Positions 47,501 through 56,660 of a stretch of DNA of 64,000 nucleotides are shown one piece after another. This DNA comes from Taxawa tesnikishii (nom. ined.) (Eukaryota > Ascomycota > Dothideomycetes > Dothideales). The DNA is taken from contig JAPDRO010000005.1 of assembly GCA_030247885.1 (NCBI GenBank), positions 1 to 64,000 on the forward strand. Direction: 5' to 3'. Under the pieces are notes generated by a model that saw only the letters and a list, made by a program, of their open reading frames with translations, was not told where the DNA came from and made no database searches. A program made the position numbers and the translations under genes. Positions within the stretch are counted from its first letter, which is position 1, and each line of letters begins with the position of its first letter.

Positions 47501-47726
47501 GGGTGGACGAAGAATATATCCCTTGACCGGTATTTACCATAGTATCCACGTAGTATCTACGTTAGCACTATGGAACGACAAGAGCGGTGAAATGTATATT
47601 AACAATACTGCCGATTGGGAGACGTACAATTTCCTATGGAACGCGGACTGGGAGGAGGAGGCAGCTCGAATAGCCGTCGACTCGAGGAACGCCCGCATAA
47701 GAGCGGCGAAGGTTGTGACACACTAA
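44518..47726 (+). pseudogene. Plavaka-type (KDZ superfamily) transposase gene
   Basis: ATG 44518 (MEDTTRPLTTD) begins an acidic N-terminal exon ending near 44931 at a GTAAGT donor. The transposase body runs from about 44985. Family-typical blocks are STDKTQVTNHQGD (about 45487), followed by YPVYLTIGNLIADVR, then HDCLKVLFDPI, a C-x2-C pair in RQCTICSIRPGD (about 45829), DSFAFGHPWVNIHV, and NFPKWYVMTYYTDMIRRLG near 46550. The frame is shared over almost 3 kb and is interrupted by many TAG/TAA codons where Gln is likely, so the gene is RIP-inactivated. Plavaka elements are placed in the KDZ superfamily of DNA transposons. The C-terminal part ends with TAA 47724-47726. Confidence 0.82.
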
Positions 47727-47759
47727 AGAGCTAAACACTACTCATAAGCAAGATGACCT

Positions 47760-47960
47760 TAGTATCTGCCGAATCGTTAACTCGCTCGCCAAACGAATCG
47801 CAAGGGTAGCGACTCGCGCGGTCTTATATACGGCTCGTATATTAGACGACTCGCGTACAGTAGGGAGATAGTAGGCTATAGTTAGGTTAGTAGCCGATTC
47901 GGTCAACGATTCGGTCAACGATTCGTAGACTAGGCGATGAATAGGTCTATAGGAAGAGAG
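47760..47960. repeat. Right subterminal array of CGANTCG heptamers
   Basis: About eight copies in 200 bp, including a tandem GATTCGGTCAAC run at about 47900-47926. It mirrors the left array at 33900-34180. Confidence 0.85.
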
Positions 47961-48057
47961 TTATCGATTCGCTTTACATAAAGTTATTATAATAATGTTT
48001 CTCGTAGTATAGTATAGTCTCGCATAACGTGGTATATATTTGTATAACGTAGTAAGC

Positions 48058-48115
48058 GTGGTAAGCGTAGTATACCTAGTATATACGGTACGATTATTCG
48101 TACTACGCTTACCAC
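48058..48115. repeat. Hairpin inside the right terminal repeat
   Basis: GTGGTAAGCGTAGTA (48058-48072) and its exact inverse (48101-48115) flank a 28-bp loop, ending 8 bp before the terminal repeat. Confidence 0.88.
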
Positions 48116-48123
48116 TAATACCG

Positions 48124-48144
48124 CGATCCGGGATTTCGTGACGG
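48124..48144 (-). repeat. Right terminal inverted repeat of the large transposon
   Basis: Exact inverse of 33729-33749. Immediately beyond it the Fot sequence resumes and aligns with copy 1. Confidence 0.92.
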
Positions 48145-48574
48145 CCACGAAAGGCTTAAAAGAAGGGAAAGTAAGTTATATTAAAGGGAAGGTTTATATT
48201 TAGTACTTACGAAGTACTTAAGATAGTAAAGGTAATAGAAGCGAATTTAGCTACTAAAAAGCTACGTAGATAACTATGTAAGCGTATAATTAAGGAAGTA
48301 CTTAAGGATAAGGAAGATAAAGTGCCTAAAAGTATATATAGCGACTTAGATTCTAACTATATCGTTATTACGGTGCGTAGATAGCGATTAAAGCTAGAGA
48401 GTTCGTGTTCTAATAGCCGGATACCCTACCTAGCCGGATACCCTACCTAGCCGGCTTCCCCGCGGTTTACGTTATTAGTCCGACGGATCATATATATAGT
48501 ACGTACCGAATTCGCTGTTCGGCCTCTATATTAGCATACTCTACGACTATATAGACCGCTTAAGGACACCTTAC

Positions 48575-48845
48575 TCCAAGATCGCAGGTATCTAGACTCA
48601 TTAGAACAACAGCACGCACTATAATGCAACGAGGAATGAGCGTATAAGCAGTTGTTGTGTTTTAATAGCGGAGCATTTTGTGCAATACCGCTACCCTCCC
48701 GAGCGCGTCTATGATTTGGACGAATGTAGCTTCGCTATCGGGGCAAGTCATTCGTCAAAAGATCTAGTCAACATACGCAAAGTTTCCATAAAAGCATCAC
48801 AAAGATCGATGACATCCGTTCAGACATCTATATTTCATTAAGCAG
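48575..48845 (+). mobile_element. Fot/pogo-type transposase fragment, copy 4
   Basis: Aligns with 32655-32860 of copy 3, for example ATCGCAGGTATCTAGACTCAT against ATCGTAGGCATTTAGACTCGT, and with the first catalytic Asp region (RVYDLDECSFAIG). Base composition is normal, so this piece largely escaped RIP. No terminal repeats seen. 48473-48574 between the two copies shows nothing else. Confidence 0.6.
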
Positions 48846-48939
48846 ATCACCCACAAGGACATCTGCAAGCACGCCGACCTCATCCGCATGAACAAGCACA
48901 AGTAGAACCTGTTACTAAACTCATTCGGATTCACTGTTT

Positions 48940-51683
48940 CTATACGATAGTCACCCATACTTTCGAATCGTTCGTAGTCACCGGACCCCACGATTCCGCG
49001 CCTGAGACGTGCAGGATGTCTTCGAGGCTCAACTTGCTAAATTCCTCGTCGGTCAGCGTTGTTGGCTGTCTGGCCTCTTCATCTAAGTTGTCCCCTTCAT
49101 GATGTTTAACAAAACTCGCGATGCCGACGCGTACGACATCAAAGATTGCTTTGAACCTCCAGCCTTGGATGTCCGGGCGTTCCTTTGTCTCCCGCTGCAC
49201 ATCTTCGCTCGTCAATATCGGCTTGTAGCGTAGTTCTTTTTGACTGTGTTGCATAGGGTCATGCCGATCTTTAGTCCTAATTATCAGCGCGTTGGCAGGA
49301 TCGAGGAACAACGCGTAACATGGGAACTCGAGAGGTTCGTTGGGGAAGTCGAGGTGGAGAGCACCCACTGACGTTCCACGCTCATCATCGAAGTCAATCG
49401 CGACTGGGACGCCATGTCTGTTCCACGCTTTCTTTGGCTCGTGGCGCTTGAGCTCAAACACTGGTCCCTGCAAAGCCGTTTGCATAATTTCGAAAGCTAG
49501 AATCTCTGGTACTCACCTGAATGTCTAGCTTTCCATCCGACACCATACCAAAAGCGTCAGGACCCGCCGGTGTTGTTGAGCATCTGAGAACACGGGCGAC
49601 GAGGAGGCTGTAGTTCAATGGAATGAAACGAACAGGAGCATCGAGAGAAGCCCAGGACCAAGAAGGTGCCCGATATTTATCAGGCTTCTTGATGTCTCCA
49701 ATAATTTTGCCCTTCACCACCCTGTGGCCATGACCGTCGCATCCCACGTTGTCTTCGTTCTCTTCTTGAGCATAGACACGCCAGTGCAGATCCTCGATAA
49801 GATGATTGGCCCAAAGGCCAGCAAGATACCGGTCGTTGGTCTCTTGTGCAATGGCCCGAGCTAGACCCGAAAGGGCAGGGAGCTTGTCCTGTGGCTTTGT
49901 AAGTTTGCGCTTAGAAAAATCTTCTATTAGCATCAGCCAACCCCTTCCCACCTGCCTATGGGAGAGATGGGAAAGCTGCCGGCGGACCGTCCCGCAATGA
50001 ACGATATGCCACTGTCGCGGGAAGGCCGTGGTCCTCGAACGCTATCAACTGAGTGGCCAGGAGGCGTTTCATGTTAAAGTTGGTATCTAGAAAGCTGGAG
50101 CCATCCTCTGACCTCAGAATTGACTCGCATTCAAAGTACATCTGGTCTTTGGTATAGTAAATGATCCTCGGCGACAGCAAGCGTTCCTGTAATGTCCAGG
50201 CCCGAGTACTGATAGGTTCTTCCGCCAGTGGGTCGAAGCACTTCCCGAATGCTCCGATAAGGGATACTTGAGGTGTGTTGGAGGTTGATCCGGGTAGCCA
50301 CTCCTCAAAAAGATATAGGTGCGAAGATTTTGCAGGCTGTAAGGGACTCCACAAGTCCAACTGGCAACTTCCAGGTCCGAGCACGTCTCTGGGTGTATCA
50401 TAGCCCAGCGATCGCGTACCGGGTGATACGTATGAGTTAGAGTCTCCAGTTCGTGAAGGGAAGCAGCCCATGTAGCTGTCAACCGAGCTTGAAGCCGAGA
50501 CCGTCAAGTACGAGTTCCTGTAGACTTGCCCCATAGTAGCTGCTTCTCGTAGCCAATCCAGACGGTCATCTTGGATGATGTAGAGACAGTCGATCCACAG
50601 GTACCTCAGCCCAACCTCTTTCGTGATCCGGATGGCGTCACAGAATGTTTTTGGCAGATATGAGATCGCAATCCCGTCTTTCAAGTCCTCTAGCGTAGCT
50701 TCCGTGAGTTTCAACCGCGGGGTCGAGCCCCAGCAATGACTGAGGCTGATATACCTTCCACGCTGTCCCTTGGTCTCCCAGAGTGCCACGGAGCGATCTG
50801 ATACGGATACATCAATGACTCTTGTAGGAAGAGGCGGGTTCAATGCCGCAGAATCACAATATCCGTGATTGGCATCGCAGTCATCTATCCAGTTTCTAAG
50901 GCGATCAAAAGCTGCTTTTGAATCTGACACGGTCTCTCGTAAGCGGCCTGGAACCTGGCTGAGGGTGCTGCCTGTCCACGCTTAAATCCTGAATCGCTGT
51001 AGATGCAGAGTCAACAAACCGTCATTTGTACACACACCTATAGCGCTGCCGCAGAGATGTACGTGATCCGTTGTGTTATTGATCGCATCCCAGATGAGTG
51101 CGGATCTTCCGAAACGCGCACCAATGCCTACAAGACGCATGTCGGATCTGTCGTCCCCGTCGGATTGCTGGATGTCTTGCCACCAGTTGCCGTAGAGCCA
51201 CACTTTGATTGGAGCGGTGGAAGATAGGATTTCCATCGACTCTAACCATATTGTGTCCTCTGTCGATGTTTCTTCTTCGAGAAGGTGCTCTCCACTTGCG
51301 TCGATGCAGCCAGTTGGCGCGATAACTACTGCTCCACGATTCTGACGACCAGAAGTCGTATCCGTAGTAGGTGCACACGAACCTAGCTCTTTCGAAATGG
51401 TCACATCGCGTACAGCGAAATCCTCCACATACTTGAGGCTTGATAGTTCGCGCCAAAATCCTTTGCTGTACCGTGTGTTTCGAGAAAAACGGTAGTTCGA
51501 TCTTGCTGCGCCAAGTACTAATTTACATGCCCGGCATGTTTTAGCGGAAGTTTCAAGAGCTTGCCGTGACGTCTGGTGAGGATAACCGGGCAACTCTTCT
51601 GATGGCAGATCATACCAGGGCACCTTCAAGCACACATCACAGAGATTCCGTGATGAGAGCATGTACTGTGAGCGTGATGTCAT
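48940..51683 (-). CDS. HET-domain (heterokaryon incompatibility-type) protein
   Basis: A cytoplasmic protein of about 850 residues with the HET domain used in fungal self/non-self recognition. From ATG 51683 (MTSRSQYMLSSRN) the N-terminus carries CDVC and CRAC pairs. The HET core at about 50820-50500 reads YISLSHCWGSTPRLKLTEA, LPKTFCDAIRITKEVGLRYLW, then IDCLYIIQDDRLDWLREAA. Further conserved blocks are ISTRAWTLQERLLSPRIIYY and KLPALSGLARAIA. One intron lies near 49520-49480. A TAA at 50982-50984 and a one-base frame change near 49955-49962 interrupt reading; the former might instead be an unrecognised intron. HET genes are commonly subtelomeric and variable. Confidence 0.82.
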
Positions 51684-53493
51684 GGTCCGAATTGCTCGTC
51701 GGGTTTATCAAGTTGTTGCTATTGCTGTCACAGACCTTGGGGACTGCTTTCCCTCAATTTCCTAGAAGGACAGTATCGGAGACTGCGCAAGGCAGACGAC
51801 CACATACATCCAAAGGAAACAAAAAGAACCCCCTGCAAACATCACGAGACGCTTCATTCAGGTTGGAGGTAGGCGAACTTGGCGAGCTCGGCGGTCAGCC
51901 GCCAAGACGGCATGGGAGCAGACATCTGCGGGGTTACCAGACGAGGAGCAAGTGATTCGCTAATACGCATAGCATCGAGAGTGGACGTGTAACAGATGGT
52001 TTCGTCTGTCGGTTACGGCCGCAGCCACCCATGCAGCTCTCGGCTGATTCATGTGCATCCCCATGCATACCAAGCCATGTTCTCTTGTCGAGCTTGCCGG
52101 GTAATTCTCACGTACGGCACTGGACAGAAAGCTCCGTACCTGAGAGTATCTTGCCTTCACTTCGATGCACGTCTTGAAGATATTTGCGCCCAAACGAGCC
52201 AGCCGTGGATCCATCCGAGCTGATTAGCTTGTCTAAGTAGAACTATCGCGCGTCAGTCTCGTGTCTTAACGTAAAGTGCTAGATTGCTGTACCGCCAAGC
52301 AAAGTGCTACACCGGCGTAATGCTCACCCTGATAACAAGAATGTCCTTGCACATGGAAATGATAGAGTGCTACAACACGCTCAGTGATAACGAGGTTACT
52401 GATCAATCGATCACGTTCGATGACGACTTGGAGGTGCTCAGGACAGAACCATTGACGCTCATTGATGACATGACCGAAGAGATACGCACGAATATTCCAT
52501 TGGCTCTCGGTCAGGTCGAACCAGGCGAGCGGAATCAGACGGTCGAACTGCCAAAGGCCTCTCGGGTGTCGTTGAGTATCGTTGGACTCAAAACAGTGGT
52601 TAATGGTCGTTTTACTCGTCAGCACCACTAAGCTCAAGCAAGGAATGCTTCGTGGGAGATGGCGCACCGTCCGATGGTGAGACATGTTGACGAAAACCAT
52701 GATACCAGGTGACATTTGTATAGAGGAGCGACCTTAAAACTCGGTGTATCTGCATTGTCTAAGTGCATGAGCTACAGTCATGCTCTCAACCCATGTTTGT
52801 GCACGAAGTAGAAAGCGGACTCTTCCGACATGCAGGGAGAGAAGGCTGTATTATTGGTCAGCGAGATTGCTGCGGTCAAGGAAAATATCCATTGCTGAAA
52901 CGTCTCGCAAGAGATAGGGCTGTAGATGAGGCACTACAGTCAGTCAAATGGTCAAGCCTGTGAGCGGTCCTTCGCGAGCGATCCTTTGCGAGCCTGATTT
53001 GCGCCGCCGTCGATCCCCCGAAGGCTTGGCAACGTGGCTAGCGTAGCGCTGACGGCCACACTGTTTTCTCCGCGTGCGAGCCGCTTCCGAAGAGGCCACT
53101 TCCGAGCACGTTGTTCTGCTCAAACTGGAGATGGATCTTACACGCTGCTTATATTCTCCTACTGATGTCTCGAATCTGAACTCAGCTCGCAATGTTGAGG
53201 CCGATACTGAAGTAACTCGCATCTCGTGGCTTGCGAGTCTGATGGTGGATGATGACGGCGAAGCGTACACCTCATGACGTGTACCACACACATGATCGTG
53301 TTGACACATGATCGTGTTGATTGACACTTTGCCGAAGGTGCTGCAACGGTGCAAAGCTTCGTCGACATCATTGACCGTGATATATAATGGCCGAACCTGG
53401 TCGCACCATAGCAAGTTGGTTGAACACAGGTCAACATCCTCTAGAGTCATTTACAACACCTCGTTGCTATTCCTACTCTTTCCCAAGATCAAG
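51684..53493. other. Intergenic, no gene recognised
   Basis: Open stretches at 52266-52715 occur on both strands without domains or splice structure. A short direct repeat (ACATGATCGTGTTGA) lies at 53290-53323, in the promoter of the sterol reductase. Nothing else stands out. Confidence 0.45.
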
Positions 53494-55042
53494 ATGACTA
53501 TCGATAGCATTTCGTCTGCCGTGAAGTTCGTCGATTGGGGCAGGAGGAGGACTGCAAGTTGTTCCACGGGTTTCAAGGCTCTGTTGATGATGCTTGTTTG
53601 TCCCATGTTCGTTCTCTTACTCTCAGTATCGGTGGAATCCTACCACGGGGCCGTATGGAATGCCTTACAGTCGTTAGCAACTCCCAACACATTGCGAAAA
53701 CTCTTTGTCCTGCCTGAGTGGCATATGCATGTGGTCATTGCGGGATACATGTTGCTTCAAGCCATCCTGTACAAGTATCTGCCCGGCTCTTACCACTCCG
53801 GCCAGCTGACTCCCGCCGGTCATCTGCTGGAGTACAAAACGAACGGGTTACTGGCCTGCATCGTTACTTGCACCTTATTTGCACTTGCTGGAGTCACCGG
53901 GATGGTGAGGGCCTCGTTCATGGCATCACACTGGAGTTCTCTCCTGTCAGTTCTGAACGCATGGGGACTGTTGATCACGGTGGCCGTCTACGTGAAAGCT
54001 CGCTTGGCTCCCACACATCCTCGAGATCGCGTGTTCACTGGTATTTTCTCCCAGACCGTGGCCTTTGGGTTGTAGTTAATCTGTGCAGGCAACGCCTTTT
54101 ACGACAATTTCATGGGTGTGGAACTAAATCCGCGCCTTGAATTGCTTGGTGATATCAAACTGTTCATCAATGGCCGGACAGGGATGATGGCATGGCCTTT
54201 AGTGTTAGTGTTGACGGTATCATGGCTGATAGGTAGCGACTGATATGGTTGCAGCATTCTTTCGCATGCAGCTCTGCAATACGAGATCCACGGATATGTC
54301 TGCAATGCCATGCTTGTGGTGGTGGCTTTGCAGCTTGTCTACATCATCGACTTCTTCTGGAATGAGCACTGGTGAGCGATCTGGCACTGGGAGACGGAAG
54401 TCGCGACTAACATAGCTTTCACCCTCAGGTACCTCCAAACCATCGACGTTGCTCACGATCACGTCGGATTTTATCTTGCCTGGGGCTGCATCGCCTGGCT
54501 ACCAACAACATATACACTACAGGCTCAGTTCCTGGCTCGGTCTCCAAGATCCTTGAGCAACGAAGGCGCGATCACAATCTTTTTAATCGGCCTTGCAGGC
54601 TATATGATGTTCCGATCGTCCAACAACCAGAAATACCGCGTCCGCAACTCGCACGGAAACTGCAAGATATGGGGCAAACCAGCCACTTTTATCACAGGTC
54701 AATACAAGACTTCCGATGGGACTGCACGGAAATCGCTTCTCTTGACAAACGGTAGTTGAAACCCAATTCTTCCACTTGAACACCTCAAAAACTAACTCTG
54801 GAAAAGGTTGGCGGGGTATGGGTCGCCACGTCAACTATGTCGGTGATCTCGTCTTGTCATTCTCGATGTGCGCCGCTTGTGGGACCACGTACGTCTTGCC
54901 TTGGTTCTACGCAATCTACATGAGCGTTCTCCTGCTGCATAGGTGTTATCGGGACGAATCGAGGTGTGCGAAGAAGTATGGGGCGTATTGGCGAGCATAC
55001 TGCGATCATGTGCCCTGGAGGATCGTTCCCTTCATCTTCTGA
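53494..55042 (+). CDS. Sterol reductase, DHCR7/ERG4/ERG24 family
   Basis: A polytopic endoplasmic-reticulum NADPH-dependent sterol double-bond reductase, apparently intact. The start at 53494 ([17 protein letters not shown]) is followed by hydrophobic helices and [16 protein letters not shown], a family hallmark. Introns are at about 54030-54088, 54230-54268, 54374-54428 and 54751-54806. Then come [50 protein letters not shown], and the C-terminal signature NYVGDL...[15 protein letters not shown] ending [10 protein letters not shown]. The wording is closest to 7-dehydrocholesterol (delta-7) reductases rather than ERG24, but the exact bond reduced cannot be fixed by eye. Length is about 430 residues, normal. 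A subtelomeric copy is probably an accessory paralogue of a core ergosterol gene (inference). Confidence 0.9.
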
Positions 55043-56660
55043 GAGTGTCAAAACACCAAACTTGAAAGACTATATGGGAGCCACGAGTCTCAGGAATCGG
55101 GAAATAGGCCATTGGCTCCCATTTTGTTAGAAGGGAGCATCGTGCGACGCTTTTTGAATTGGTAAGGAGAATTCATCCGTCAACCTATCTTAGGGTCTTC
55201 TTCTCCTTTTGTAGCCTTAGCCTCTCCGCCGGCTGTCGTGCTACTCTTACCCTTCACCCTGCTCACGATTCCCATTGACCGGTGAGGGTCTGCTAAAATC
55301 GGGGTTTGCAACCTCCAATTATATGCTTGTTCGAAACCTGATGGGCTGGAGCGATTCGCTGCCTCTCCGCCTTTTCTGGTTGATAGTACTGTCAGCACCT
55401 CGTTCCTATCGCTATTTCTATCGCTATCTTCGTCATCCTAGCCCAGGATCTAGTCTCACTAAGCGCCCTTGACTTACCGCTTCCTATCTTCTGCTTTGCC
55501 TGTTTTTTTTTTTCCAAACGCTTGAACCCCTAGTATCCGACGTATTTACCCCTTGATATCGCTAAATTCCTTGCTTTTCCGTGTCCCATCCGCTGAACAG
55601 CTATATCGAGAGCGCTCAGACTAGGGACGAGCCAGACCCATACACCATCGGTTCGTGCTTCAAGCTGGGGAGAGCAATAGCACACATCTGCATCCCATTG
55701 CCCAAAAGTGATGCGAGTGATGCAGGATTCGTTGTAAAACATAAGTGGAATGCTGTGGTAAGCAAATGCCGAGGTTTTCTCACCGTCGCAACAAGGATCT
55801 TTGGCACTGACCCTGTCAGGGTCGCAGGAAGTACGGGTTCTTGAACGCTCGTCCGATGATGATACCGGCTAGCATGCGTTTATTGGAGCCATTTTGGTAT
55901 TATCCTCTGCCACGGAAGTTGCTAATTTCCTATGCTGACTCTCTACCTGTCTGTCGGAAGGCCGATGTACACACCGTGCGCATTGAGAGTTGGTTCCACA
56001 TTGCGGTTTTGTAGCATGTATAGCGAGTGCTGATAGGCGATGATTAGGTTGAGTGCTACAGAGAAGGAATGAGTTGAGATCCATGGAGCAGTGTGGCCGT
56101 GTCCGCACGCCAGGTCCCCGTACACGAACAGACGAGGCATCGTGGGAGCACATTCAGTGTCAGCCGCACCCTAGTTGGGATCTACAGCGCTTTACGAAGT
56201 GAGCAGTCGATTGAAGGCAGACGGAAGGGTATTGAGATAGTAGGTTCGCCACATCGCTTCCATGTAAAGCAAGCTGACATACTTCCATGCTACCATACGC
56301 TGATTAAGTTGTTCCCAAGCTATTTTTCCACAAATATGGGCCTTCAAAGCACATATGACGCTTGCAAAATCAACCTAAGTTGACTCTTCCAAAACACAAG
56401 AAGAACAGAAAGTGGTAACACACTAAACAAAATCGCCAATTTAGTTCTGAAAATGGATAGGCCCCATCTAAAGTGGAGCTGGAAGAGGGGTATACAACGC
56501 CCATAAATGCAAAAAGAATCCAAATCGCATGTATCAACGAACAAACATCGAACGACAAACGGAAAAAGAGAGCAGATACAACAACCGGTTAATCAACCGA
56601 TCAACGAATCAAGCAAAGGAGACTTGCACAAAGGAAAAACTAGATTCAGGTCAGTGATGA
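55043..56660. other. Intergenic, no gene recognised
   Basis: Contains short frames only, a T run near 55502-55513 and low-complexity CTATTTCTATCGCTATC at about 55410. This is the apparent border between accessory subtelomeric DNA and the conserved gene that follows. Confidence 0.45.

Larger units (their letters stand above)
33729..48144 (+). mobile_element. 14.4-kb Plavaka/KDZ-type DNA transposon with four genes
   Basis: Perfect 21-bp terminal inverted repeats bound the element. Inside it are, in order: hairpin and heptamer arrays, two minus-strand unassigned genes (34725-35993, about 37035-38227), a 1.7-kb spacer, a plus-strand SNF2-type helicase gene (39961-44109), a heptamer-rich spacer, the plus-strand transposase gene (44518-47726), and a second heptamer array and hairpin. 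The element sits inside Fot copy 3. Its genes carry numerous in-frame stops, mostly TAG or TAA where CAG or CAA is expected, as mild RIP produces, so it is no longer functional as it stands. G+C stays near normal, so it is far less mutated than its host transposon. Confidence 0.85.
32193..48472 (+). mobile_element. Fot/pogo-type transposon, copy 3, interrupted by a 14.4-kb element
   Basis: The left terminal repeat begins at 32193 (ACGTAAACCGCGGGAAGCCG) and its inverse ends at 48472; both sit beside TA. Each repeat carries an internal reiterated GCCGG-N-AGGTAGGGTA word. The element's own sequence is 32193-33728 plus 48145-48472, about 1.86 kb, the same size as copy 1. The plus strand holds a decayed CENP-B/DDE-type transposase: the N-terminal helix-turn-helix region near 32290-32600, and traces of the first catalytic Asp region at 32800-32830. 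The 5' third keeps more G+C than the 3' half, which is strongly RIPed. The large element lies downstream of the catalytic region. Confidence 0.85.

Noticed and set aside
52266-52715. Opposed frames of 115 and 149 codons
   Set aside because: Neither has a domain, splice structure or coding bias that favours it over the other.
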